A stretch of 64,000 nucleotides of DNA, from assembly GCA_018398805.1 (NCBI GenBank), contig JAGFBZ010001929.1, positions 1-64,000 of the forward strand. Reading direction: 5' to 3'. Shown here piece after piece: positions 21,719-32,953 of the stretch. The first letter of the stretch is position 1, and each line of letters begins with the position of its first letter. A program made the position numbers and the translations under genes. The DNA comes from Hirundichthys speculiger (lineage: Eukaryota > Chordata > Actinopteri > Beloniformes > Exocoetidae). The notes beneath the pieces are model-generated. The model worked only from the letters and a program-made list of their open reading frames with translations. It searched no databases and was not told the DNA's origin.

Positions 21719-23781
21719 TTGCTACCTTTTCACAGTATATCCACCTTCCTTCCTTCCTCTCTGCATCATATCACCCAGTTCTCTACCCTTTCCAGTTATT
21801 GTACCAACATCAAAAGGTCCAGCGTTCATCCTTACACCACTTACACCACAAAACAAGGTTTTGAAACCTTCGACCCCTTAAATAAGGTTTTTTCAACTCC
21901 CCCCATCCTCTCCGTGGAGGAGGAGAGACCCACTCCTTCTCCCCCTATAACTGTTACAGTTGATGAGGTACATTTCCAGCTTAAACGCCTGAATGTAAAT
22001 AAGGCCCCTGGTCCAGATGGGATCATGCCACGTGTCCTTAAAGTGTGTGCTGATGAGCTGTGCACAGTTTTGCACTATTTGTTCTCTATGTCTCTGTCTT
22101 TGTCTAAGATTCCTGATATTTGGAAAATGTCATGTATTGTGCCAGTGCCTAAGAAACCAAACGCTAGGGCACTGAAGGATCTTAGACCTATTGCTTTAAC
22201 TTCACATGTAATGAAGTGCTTTGAGGGGATTGTCCTCGGGCATTTAGAGAGGGCAGGTCTGTGCCTTTCAGGACCCGCTTCAGTTTGCATATAGAGCAGG
22301 TGTAGGTGTGGATGATGCCCTTCTCTATCTGTTACAGAGTATACAGTCACCTGGAACTTCGTAGTGCATCTATCAGAATAATGTTTTTTGATTTTTCTAA
22401 CGCTTTTAACACACTACGGCCACAGATCTTAGCCAATAAGCTTTTTAATTATAATCTTAACAGCTCTACTATCACTTGGGTCACGGATTACCTCACAGGT
22501 AGGCCTCAGTATGTGAGGCTTAATGGCAGTAGATCAGAAACTGTTATCACAAGCATTGGGGCTCCACAGGGTACAGTTTTATCTCCGTTTTTATTTACCT
22601 TGTACACTTCTGACTGCAGGCAGAGTAGCGATTCTTGTCATCTACAAAAGTTTTCTGATGATTCTGCCCTTGTCCGCTATATTTTTAATAATGACAATGC
22701 CGCCTATCAAAGGGAAGTGGACAGTTTTGTCAGTTGGTGTGAGGAAGCCCACCTTATTCTTAATGTAGACAAGACAAAAGAACTTGTTATAGACATGAGG
22801 AGGAAGAAACCTGAAACTGAGCCTATTCTGATTAAAGGACAGTCCGTGGAGATTGTACCCTCATATAAATATCTTGGTGTGCATGTTGACTGTAAACTGG
22901 ACTGGAAGATGAATTCCAATACTGTTTTTAAGAAGGCCCAGTCCAGATTATTTTTCTTACGGAAACTCAGATCATTTGACATCAGCAGATCCCTTTTAAA
23001 TGTTTTTTATAATGGCATTTTAGCAAGTGTCCTTTTTTATGCGGTTGTTTGTTGGGGTGGCAGCCTGACACTGGAGGACAGGAACAGGATGAACAAACTT
23101 ATTAAAAAAGCTGGATCTGTCATCAGTATGAGCCCTTCTTCTCTGGAGGCCATAACAGATCAGAGGACTAGGAGGAAGCTCAGAGCTGTCCTGTCCGAAG
23201 TTGACCATCCACTGTACAGCTTTTTTGTGAGAAGTGGCAGAAGTAGACGGCTTATTTTTGCCCAGATGCTCCACAAGAGACTTAGGAAGTCCTTTGTTCC
23301 TGCAGCAACCAGACTTTTTAATTTGGGACTGCTGATGTCATGTCTTGTCGTTCACTAGTTCTGTACTGCATATTGCACTTTAAACTGCAGCCACTCTTTT
23401 AGGCTGTCCATAACCTGCTGCCATGTTTGCTGGTACAGTGCACTTTAAATTGCAGCTATATTCTTTAACTTGCTGCTATTTTGTTTTGCACGTTGCACTT
23501 TTAAATTTTTCTAAAATGGATTTGTATTTTTTAATGCATTTTTATTTTATTTTATTTATTTATTTATTTATCTTTCTTTTATCTCCCTTTTGTGGGGGGA
23601 GGGGTGTCATTTCTGGTTATTTTACTGTTGTATTGATCTACTGCTGTCCCTAGTTAGTGATAGTACTGATGTATACTGTTGTTTGTTTTATGTTGTATTG
23701 TTGTGGCCATGGTGGCAATGAAGTTTCCCCTTTGGGGATTATTAAAGTTGAATCAACAATCAACAATCAACAATCAACACT
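21719..23781 (+). mobile_element. Rex1/L2-like LINE, 5'-truncated, reverse transcriptase with two frameshifts
   Basis: Reverse transcriptase blocks appear in order: NKAPGPDGIMPRVLK, ALTSHVMKCFEG, FFDFSNAFNTLRP, GAPQGTVLSPFLFTLYT and LQKFSDDSALV (the [FY]xDD catalytic box). Two indels, near 22262 and 22345, split the domain into three frames, so this copy is inactive. The 3' UTR ends ...GGGGATTATTAAAGTTGA followed by (CAATCAA)n. No endonuclease domain is visible upstream. The clade call rests on the FSDD wording and the 3' end style, and is uncertain between Rex1/CR1 and L2. Confidence 0.85.
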
Positions 23782-25955
23782 ACCTTTTCTTGTCGCTGTT
23801 GCTGACATGCCTTCCCTCTCTCTAAATTCTTTTCCACCAACCAGTCCAGTTAAACCTGGGCCCTGACTCTTCAGGTACTGGAATATGTCCCACATATTAT
23901 TTGACATACGTTATACATCGGATGGTATCTTTAGACCCCTGTCACTGCCACAGGTAATTAATATGTTTTGTTTTGCTCTCAGGCTGCAGAGGGAATTTCA
24001 GGTAATACAGAAAGAAAAGAAAATAAATAGATAAAATACATCCGAACACTACGGCCTTCTGTGGTCGCCCCCAGTGGAATGAGCGGCAGCAACGCTCAAG
24101 GTTTGAGGAAAGAGACCAGAGGTGCTGAAGGTATAAAGTGAGATTTTATGTGCTGATATTGTGCTCTTGAGCTGTACTTTTGCAGCCGCTACAGTGTAGG
24201 AGACTGCAGCTCTGTAAGAGGCCTCCCTGGCACAGTTAAAGGTCGGGTTTGTGCAGGTAGCGGGCCATGCTACTGCACCTGGTTCTACTCTGCACCAGGG
24301 CTGAATTATTTGGAGAAAATGCCTAATTGCATTTTTTTCTGACAAATATTGCCATGGTGATTCGCGTTGCAATTATCAAATGCAGTAGTCACTCTGCATT
24401 AAATTTCTAACTTGTTGGAGCATCAGCACGTGGACCTGTGTGGAAAACACAAAAGTATGGCAGCAGCTCTTATAAAACTCCTTATTTTCAACTGCATCTC
24501 AAGTTTGCTTTGTTATTTTTTTTTCCAGTCTATTCTGAATAATATTCTGGAAAGTCAACTTGACTGAAATATGTGGAAGCAGGAACTGAAATTTCTAGTT
24601 ATCCTCTTTGAGATCCATCAATGATCTTTGACATCCCATGATGTCGAATCTTTCTTTCGATGCCAAATGGCTCCTTTTTTTTTTTTTTGCTGTCAACTCT
24701 TGTGTGGAGTCAAATGCACGTTCCTTACAAATGTGGTACAATTTAAAGGGAAAATAATAAGGCTTTTGAATAGTATAAGATTTATTAACAAGAAACATTG
24801 TTACAACTGAAGAAATAATCTACTAAATGCGAGTTTCCTTACTTTCTCTTTATGTCATAATAAATTACATAAAGATGAAAATAAAGCATAAAAAAATATA
24901 AGAATAAACGTGAAAGTTTTGAAACAAAAACAAATCAGAACTTAACAACAGTATTTTCCATTTTTTTTCTTTTTGAAAGGAAAAGCTCCAGGTTTCCAGC
25001 AGCTCAGCTGCAACTGAAAAACGAACTCGTTTTGAAGTTCCAGCAAACTTTAATGGTGAAACAGGGAAAACAATAAAACTCTGGAAGCCAAAACATTAAA
25101 ATAAAGGGAGGAAAATAAATGATTAAAACAAATTTTAAAAGATATTTCCACAAAAAAGATGAATTTATTCTTTTACAGATTCATTCTTTAAGTTGTGCCT
25201 TTATCATTCCACATGTTCATCTCATTTAGAATTGCTAATTGTTAAATAAAAATAAATTTAGGTTTAAATCTAATGTGCTATGAATGTGATATGTCTATAT
25301 TCTACTTTATTCTGGTGCATAAAGAGAGAAAATAAAATCCATCTTCGGCACTAGATGTCAGTATCTGACAGAAAACAGTCGTGTAACTGCTCAGTGTTAC
25401 AAGTCTGTTCTGTAAGACCCGAGTCCAGACCCAGTTTGGCACAGATACAGAAAAAAATGATATCAGGCTGAAACAGGGAATGGACTTCATTACACGACTC
25501 TTTCAAAAGCAGCTCATGGAAAGAAGGATTTAATTAGAAAAACAGGCAACAGGATCCAAGGTTTAAAAACGACCCGGCAGGAGGATTAAAAATACAACAG
25601 CTGGCTGAAAGCTGAAGGGAAGGAGAGCCATGAAGACACCTGAAATGAGAAGAAAGTTGAGCATGACAAAGGAAAAAGGGAAAATAATAAAGAAAAAAAG
25701 AAAATAGGGCCCATAAAGGCCTCTAACGCATGGCTTTCAACTTAACTGAAAGCATGAAATCAGGAAGAATGGAGCAAACAAATACGGGACGAGAGGACAT
25801 AAATGAAGCTATTCTGCTCTTAACTTTGTCAGGTGGGAGTCACTAACTGGTATCATGAGATAAAAGTGATAAAACTGAGCGGCCACCAGGACATAAAACA
25901 GCCAGTGTTCACTGCAAACCAGCAACCAGGAAAGAAAAGCCCCATAAGAAGTCAT
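23782..25955. other. Intergenic, no gene seen
   Basis: AT-rich spacer. At 24308-24370 there is a short end-fragment of a hAT-like repeat (CAGGGCTGAATTATTTGG). Open frames are short and without domains. Confidence 0.5.
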
Positions 25956-26189
25956 TTATGTATATAATATAATCTTCCCCTCAGCCACCCGGGCGGTTTC
26001 TGGTCCTGTACCAGAGGGTTCTGATGGTTCTGAGGGTTCTGATGGTTCTGAGGGTTCTGATGGTTCTGCAGGATCTCCGCTGGTCCCAGTATTGTTCTCC
26101 TCTGGCACCACCGCTGCCTTCACACTCCATGTGCTTTCCAGCTCTTCCTTCAGCTCTTGGTATTTCTCAACCTTCTTGTGTTCCTTCTT

Positions 26190-28505
26190 TCTTTTTAAAT
26201 AATATTTTATTGATTTTTCATTAACAAACATACAAAGAACCAGACAACTATTGCAAAATGACACAAGGAGGGAGTAATGATGTACATGGGTTACTTCAAA
26301 ACACATCTGGATCAGATCATACATCGTCGTTTACGTTCGAGTAATGTAAAAGAGATTTAACAGTCTGTTTTATTTGTAAAGACAAGAGGCTTTTCTGCAA
26401 TAAATGAACCAAACCGCTGGGAAGATAATCAAGAAGGAGTTGCCGTATGTTATAAAACACATTATGGTTACCTTTTAAAGTAGCACTAAGATGTTCCATA
26501 GGAAGAACCTTGAATGTTTCTCCTTCTTCTTCACATCTCTTCGCTAAGAGCAGTTTACACATTAAACTGAGCGAACAAAGAGATCCGCCTCGTAGGAACA
26601 CTCAGAGGAAACAGCTGGATCTAATGCAGCTGTTCTGTGAAAAATGGAGCCAAGCTCTTTAGCGACACTTTTTCCAAAATCTGGATATTAATGGACACTG
26701 CCAGATCCAGTGGTGGTATGTTTTCAATTTCTTTCTTACGCTTTACACAGAGGGAGGAAATGTGGGGATTCATTTGGTGTAGAAACTGAAGACCATGTTG
26801 CTTCTCTATCGAGAAGTTTACTGCATGTAAATACTTTCTTCTTCTTCTGCATTAAGTTCAACCTCCAAGTCCTTTTCCCAAAGCTCCCTAGTCCTGTCAG
26901 CACTGGAGGAATTGAGAGATAATTCCTCATTTAAAAAAAAGAAAAAAAAAGTCTTGTCATTAAAGGGAGTTCAGTTAAAATTACCGTAGTGGCCCGAATA
27001 TATGACGACTCTGATTATAAGACGACCCCTATTTTATGAATATAATTTTGGGAAAATAAAAATATGATGAAGGCAATAAGGTTATTCATAAAACACATTT
27101 TTTTAATTGTACAATTACTATCAAAAAAACTCCCACAGAGATAACATTCTACTGTATTGTTAAACATTTTAATGATTTCATCTTTTTTCAGAAGTATTGT
27201 TCCATACTTGCGTGTCAAATTTCCATGTTATTTAAGATCAAAGCATAGTACTATTTAATAAACTTTGTTCTCTTCAAATCTGAGAATATGACTCTGAATA
27301 AGCAACAACCATGTAGTTCAATAACTGCATAACTATTGAAATTAAATTTTAGGTAAACGGTAAAAAGGAAGCTTTCAGTGGGACTTAAATTGGTTGATTA
27401 TTTGGGAATGTAAAGTATGATTTTACAAAATCCCTCACTTAGAGAAACTCATAAAAGTGACTATGCAAATTTTTTGTTAGCGCTTGCTCCCAGTTTCTCT
27501 TGGCAGTTGTAAAGTCTTCATTTTTAACCTAGATTTCTTTCCAAGCCATAAACATTTTGACAGGAATCCTTCAACATTCTAAATGACTCTCTTATTGATC
27601 TTCAGTGGTAGCATTTGCATAAAGGTTTAAAATCCTGGGAAATATAATCATCTTCATCAAACTTATTCAGCCCAACCAAGACAGAGGGAGATCAAACCAC
27701 CGGCTAAGGTCACTTTTAACTGATGTCAAGGTCACGTTAAATTTTAGTTTGTACGGGTCTTTGATATCTGCTGAAACTCTCATCCCCAGGTAGGTAAAAC
27801 CTGAGGTTCACCACCTGGAAGGGAAACAGGAGTTAGGGTTAGGGTCCAGATCCCATCATCAGTAAGGCCTCTGACTTGTTATAGTTAATCTATATCCTGA
27901 AAACAGGCCACATTCATTAATGATCAAAACTGAAGCAGGGATGGATATCTCAGGATTGGTAATAAACAGTTATATATCGTCAGATTCTACATTCATTGTC
28001 TCCTAACTTGACACCAGAAAACAACCTCCTCAAGCAGCTCCAGTGAGAGTGTGAATGATAAAGGTGAGAGGGGACAGCCCTGACGCTACCTGTGGTCAAT
28101 GATAAAGGTGAGAGGGGACAGCCCTGACGCTACCTGTGGTCAATGATAAAGGTGAGAGGGGACAGCCCTGACGCTACCTGTGGTCAATGATAAAGGTGAG
28201 AGGGGACAACCCTGACGCTACCTGAGGTCAATGATAAAGGTGAGACGAGACAGTCCTGACGCTACCTGAGGTCAATGATAAAGGTGAGAGGGGACAGTCC
28301 TGACGCTACCTGTAGTCAAGGGGAAAACATCCGACTCCGACCCGTTCACCATGATCCTCGCAGCCAGAGAGCTGTACGGCACTTTAATCCAGTCAACAAA
28401 CCTGAAGCTCAAACCGAATCCGCCCAGAATATCGAATAAATACTCCCATTCCACCCAATCAAAGCCTTTTCTGCATCCAATGAGACAACAAGAATCTCTT
28501 TTTTT
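26190..28505 (-). mobile_element. L1-type LINE fragment inserted in the older LINE
   Basis: On the - strand: RKGFDWVEWEYLFDILGGFG (L1 KAFDxVEW block) near 28470, then a tandemly multiplied RQGCPLSPL block, then SDDI-stop-LFITNPEISIP (the xxDD catalytic region) near 27960 and NECGLFSGYR. The copy is 5'-truncated inside the reverse transcriptase. GTTCCTTCTT occurs at both edges and may be the target duplication. The 3' part (26190-27800) is degenerate. Confidence 0.7.
28054..28317 (-). repeat. 44-bp minisatellite built from an L1 reverse transcriptase block
   Basis: Six head-to-tail copies of a 44-bp unit containing, on the + strand, GGTGAGAGGGGACAGCCCTG. On the - strand the unit codes for RQGCPLSPL, a conserved L1 motif. 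The period is not a multiple of three, so successive copies shift frame. Confidence 0.9.
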
Positions 28506-29157
28506 TTTTTTTGATTTGCGTTCCTTCTTCCTGATGTTTCCGTCTCTTGGGATGTCCACATCCACCACCACTGCTGTCCTCTGATGTTTGTCCACCACCA
28601 CGATGTCAGGCTGACTAGCCATCACCAGTTAGTCGGTTTGGATCTGGAAGTCCCACAGGATCTTGACCCGCTCGTTCTCAGTCACCTTTGGAGGTGTCTC
28701 CCATCTGGATCCTGGAGTCCATACTTGGCACAGATGTTCCTGTGTATTGTACCTGCTACCTGGTTGTCCCATGTCTGCTTTGCCTGATGTGCTGTGATGT
28801 GCTGCCCTGTTTCAGGCCTCCATCTTGGGTCCAGTCTGGTGTGGTAGACCCCAGCCTCTATAGATCTTGTGTTTAGGGCCTGTTCTTGTGCAGCCATGAT
28901 CAGTGTCGTCTTTCAGTCCAGCTTTTTCCAGCCACTGGTATGTTTATCCAACGTCAACCACCTCTTCAATTTGGTGGTGGTACCATGCCGTGCACGGGCT
29001 TATCAGTTCATGATAACCTCTCGGGTTCCTCCTCCATGCTGGGTTTCAGTTTCCTGAGGAATTCACTTACCGGGTCATATAGGGGCCACCTTCTTGACGT
29101 ATTCCTGGAGGCCTGCTGTTTCCTTCTGGGTAGTAGCTCTGAGGCTCACTAGGCCTT

Positions 29158-29176
29158 CCCCCCCCCCCCCCCCCCG

Positions 29177-29214
<38 letters not shown>
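29158..29214. repeat. Long C homopolymer
   Basis: More than 50 C with a single interrupting G. It interrupts the coding remains of the R4-type LINE. The true length is probably uncertain. Confidence 0.8.
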
Positions 29215-29374
29215 TTCGCTTAGTGTACAACCTCAGGATGATGGACTTGGGATGAAACCGTCCGTGCATTTTAAGGAGTTTCCTCGTCTTAACAAGGCAG
29301 CTTGCATCTCTTCCAATGGCCAGTGGGATGTTTGATTACTGGTAGGGCAGAGGTGTTGATAGCCTGCTTGATAG

Positions 29375-29905
29375 TCAGACCTATCTGACAGGTTCCAGTT
29401 CGTCCATGTTAAAGACGTTTCTTCTACACGGACTAGGGTCTGCTATGGCGTCCCACAGGGTTCAGTTCTGGGACCAATCCTTTTCACTTTATACATGTTG
29501 CCCTTGGGAAAAATTATCCAGAGCCATGGCATAAACTTTCATTGCTACGCAGCTGTACTTATCTATGAAACCAGAGGAAACAAAACCTTCGGCTAAACTT
29601 CAAGGGTGTCTTAATGACATTAAGTCCTGGATGTCCTCTAACTTTTTGCTTCTAAACTCGGATAAAACAGAGGTTATTGTCTTTGGTCCCAAACACCCGA
29701 GGAATGGATTAACTGGGTTTACGCTGGCTTCCAGACATACTAGCCATTATCATTGATTGGATTTAATATTATAATTTTAGTTAATGATATTTGCTCGGGG
29801 GTCATGCTCTGGGTCTCTGTAAAGCGCCTAGAGACAATTGTCATTGTAACAGACGCTATATAAATGAAATTGAATTGAAATGAATTGAATTGAATTGAAT
29901 TGAAG
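29375..29905 (+). mobile_element. L2-type LINE 3' fragment
   Basis: Reading frames give [40 protein letters not shown] (the usual YADD changed) and SSNFLLLNSDKTEVIVFGP. The end is GTAAAGCGCCTAGAGACAA and GCTATATAAATGAAATTGAA with a (TTGAA)n tail, diagnostic of L2. An internal deletion removes the C-terminal part. Confidence 0.85.
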
Positions 29906-31040
29906 TCGTCCACGTAGAGGAGGTGGCTGATGGTCGCCCCATTTCAAAATTTGTACCCGTAGCCACTCTTGTTGATGTTGATAACCAAGAAAACTCTTGA
30001 GTCTTAAAGACTGGTAATTACTGATAACTGGTAATTACTTAGTGGATATTCAAGTGGGTTAACAACATACATTTAAGACTAGGAGCTCATAATCTCCTAA
30101 AAACACCAAAAAAAAATAAATGCCACTGAGACAAACTCCATTTAAGATTTTGAACAATTTGTTTGGGATTCTATTTCCTTTATGTTAATTTTCCATACCA
30201 GTTTATATTCTATATTGGGTCGCGGGGGGCTGGAGCCCATCCCAGCTGCCATCAGGCAAGACGCAGGATGTTTTGTTGTGTTTTGTTTTTTCATATTAGC
30301 ACAGTTACACAAAACCCAGCCTCCTTGGTTGGTGGCAGTGCCCAGGTCCCAGGATTGAATCCTGGTTGCGTCAGGAAGGGCATCTTCTGCCAAAACCTGT
30401 GCCAAGCTTCTCATGCGGATCACTGCTGTGGCAACCCCAAACAGGGAGCAACAGAAATGGAAATTTATCATAATTACACACACAAAAGAAGTAATTTTGT
30501 TACTTGTCTGTGCTTATTTTACCAAAAACAAGAATTGTTGTAGATTCGTCTAATTTCAGTTTCAAATTAAGTGTAGAAAACAGACCATGCAGAGAATGAG
30601 ATGTTTTGTTTTGTTTTTCTATCAGTCTGCACGGTTTGTGTACAGAACAGTTTAGTTCAAGGCTGTGTTAGCAGATATCTTATGCTTAAAGAAATACATA
30701 ATTTCAGTCAACAGCTGACAGTAAACCTGTTGCTTTGACTGTTGGAACAGTGATACTTCAGTATGACATCAGCCTGTTTCTAGAGCTGGACACCAGGTGC
30801 ATCCTAAAAGAGCATTTTGCTAATATCTCTTTTAATCCATTTATTGTTCTTAACACTTTTATTTTTATTTATTTATTTTCTATATATATATTTTATTTTT
30901 TGTTAGCACTTTGAGATTTTAAATATAAAGTGCAATACAAATAAAATTTATTATTAATTTATTATTATCCTGAATGGTATTATGTAATGATAATGGGGAG
31001 TGTCTGGCACATCTTGTAATACAACTGTCCCCCACTAGAG
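29906..31040. other. Intergenic with SINE/RTE-like fragments
   Basis: At 30215-30270 and 30340-30450 are common fish repeat fragments (GGAGCCCATCCCAGCTGCCA; AGGAAGGGCATCTTCTGCC). The remainder is AT-rich with no coding signal. Confidence 0.5.
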
Positions 31041-31048
31041 GTGCACTT

Positions 31049-31630
31049 TAGGGATGCACATGGTTAACCGTTTAACCGTTAACCGATAACAGTAACTCTA
31101 ACCGATTAATACTAACGGTCAATTTTGATTTTAAGCTACGTAATTCAATCAACTCATGGGGGCGTGTCCACAGGTGCAACAGGCCTCTGATTGGTCAATT
31201 CTACATCCGCGTCATCGAAGAAATGAGGAAGTACCCACATCTGTACGATTCTGGTTCTCTACACTACAAAGACAGCACATATTCTAGTAATTCATGGAGG
31301 GAGATAGCGATGAATGTGGGTCTGGATACGGCCGAGACGGTGAGGAAGTGGAAAAACGCAAGAGATAAGTTTAGTAAGTTTAGCTAGTTCGTGATTGTCG
31401 CTCTTGCGTTGTGGCGTGGAATAACATAGCGGAGACCGCGCTAGTATAAATCAAAAGTGACGGCGACACATTGCCGCGAGAGTATACACCGGGGAGTGTC
31501 CACATGCGTCCACGACAACGCGCGCAACATCGCGGCAGCCAACCCTCCCGGACTTATCGGTTAACGGTTATTAATCGTTAAAGGGCGTCGGTTAACGGTT
31601 ATAAAAAAAAATCCAAAATGTGCATCCCTA
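31049..31630 (+). mobile_element. hAT-like element carrying a MADF-domain frame, perfect TSD
   Basis: 582 bp. Ends are TAGGGATGCACATGG and AAATGTGCATCCCTA (13-bp inverted repeat). GTGCACTT is duplicated on both sides (31041-31048 and 31631-31638). Subterminal repeats of TTAACCG on the left face CGGTTAA on the right. The middle encodes a MADF domain. No transposase is present. Confidence 0.9.
31199..31387 (+). CDS. MADF (Adf-1-type) DNA-binding domain remnant
   Basis: An open frame of 62 codons ending TAG at 31385-31387, with an ATG at 31223. It reads FYIRVIEEMRKYPHLYDSGS, then HYKDSTYSSNSWREIAMNVG, then ETVRKWKNARDKFSKF. This is the MADF pattern: a hydrophobic/acidic first helix, P-x-L-Y-D, Y-K-D, W-x-E-I-A and K-W-x-N-x-R-D-x-F/Y. 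The frame is open across the whole domain with no stop or shift, unusual for an old element. No BESS motif or transposase follows. Whether it is expressed is unknown. Confidence 0.7.
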   Translation, partial: FYIRVIEEMRKYPHLYDSGSLHYKDSTYSSNSWREIAMNVGLDTAETVRKWKNARDKFSKFS

Positions 31631-31967
31631 GTGCACTTCATTGTGTCTTTTTGTGATATGCTGCCCCCGTGTGGATAGAAGTGGTATTTATGCATAGTGT
31701 AGCTTAAGTATCATAGGAATTATCATTAAGATTGATGGAAAATCGCTAATCACTGATGGAGCTCAGTAATTCTGAGTTACACTTCTGGATTTCAAAGGAA
31801 AACCCAACAAACTCTATTTCTAGTAAAAACAAATCCTCAAGAGAAAAAAAACAAAATCCTAGAAGGACACAAGTAGCAGAGAAGATATAAAGTTAGTTTG
31901 AAAAAAAAAATGTTGATCATTTCCTTTCCAGTCGCTAAAAGTCACCAAAAACTTGACTTGAAGCACG

Positions 31968-31973
31968 TTTATT
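31968..31973 (-). terminator. sh3bp5: Poly(A) signal of sh3bp5
   Basis: AATAAA on the - strand, about 980 bp after the sh3bp5 stop at 32954. The 3' UTR between them shows no transposon. Confidence 0.55.
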
Positions 31974-32953
31974 GCTAACTTTGTACTCAACAGTTAGAAC
32001 AGTAAACACAAACACTGTTCATATCCAAGAATACACGAGTATAAATATAGAATATCTGTACTAAAGGATAATACGTGAACAACTGACAAAATCACAACAC
32101 ACATTCAGAAAAGATCATTCACTCGGTCACGCAAACAAACCAACACAGAATCCGGTTCGGACTTTCCTCTCAACGACCCGTTCACGCACAAATCCAAAAG
32201 GAAGAACCATTCACGCCTCAGAGGGGTTAGGTCCAACTTTGCGTCTCTTTAGTTCAAAGTTCAAAAAGCTTGTTGTCCACTTCCTTCCTCCACATTTCTC
32301 TTAAATCAAATGGGTTTCCTTTTTAAAGTTACGGGGGTCCAAAAAGAACTTTAGAGGAAGTCACAGTTTGTTTCTGTCCCATTTTGATCCTCGTGTGGAA
32401 CCAGTATGGACGTCCTCTGCCAACACTGATAGAAAATGTCTCTTAGTGGTGCCAAACCAAGCAGGTGAGGGGAATTAAAGTTTACTACATTACTGTGGAT
32501 ACATCACTGGAAAGCTACAGACGTCTTATAACACTGGTGAAAGGATCCATGGATTATGGAGTTTTGTCAGTGACACAAATAAATAGAAGCAAAGTCTCTT
32601 GTCAGGTGCAGGACGAGGAAACAAGTCGGTCCAGTGGCAAATGGTTCTTCGCCATAATAAGCAAGGTTGATTTGGTGAAATGTTGCCGTTGCTCTTTGAT
32701 AACTCTAGCTTTAATACTGCCAATGTGAAACAGAGATCAGCTATGATCCACTCCCTGATCTCTTTTTTTTGTAATATGCACATTTTGTTTAATTCTTCTT
32801 ATTTTTCCAGTAAGGTGTTGGAGATGATGCAAGGTACCGGCAGCTTGCTGTTCTGTGGCTTTCAGCGGAGCTTCATCCCGCTCTGCAGAACTCGGGTCCA
32901 TTTTGAGGCTGGAAGACGGACTCAGTCGGTATTTAAAGTGCATCACGGGTTCA

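Larger units (their letters stand above)
25956..29375 (-). mobile_element. LINE with restriction-like endonuclease C-terminus (R2/R4-type), interrupted by an L1
   Basis: Read on the - strand from 29375 down: FHPKSIILRLYTKRR, then (after a C-run) GLVSLRATTQKETAGLQEYV, then AAQEQALNTRSIEAGVYHTR, then PDIVVVDKHQRTAVVVDV and GNIRKKE near 28530. The same protein resumes at about 26180 with KKEHKKVEKYQELKEELE. The PD...D pattern fits the restriction-like endonuclease of R2/R4 LINEs (Rex6/Dong in fish). The upstream CxxC...HxxxxC knuckle has lost its Cys residues. Many stops; dead. The R4 label is from memory of family wording. Confidence 0.65.

Noticed and set aside
29075..29269. Gly-rich - strand protein
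   Set aside because: The Gly run is a C homopolymer interrupting a dead LINE; the flanks (GLVSLRATTQKE, FHPKSIILRLYTKR) belong to that LINE.
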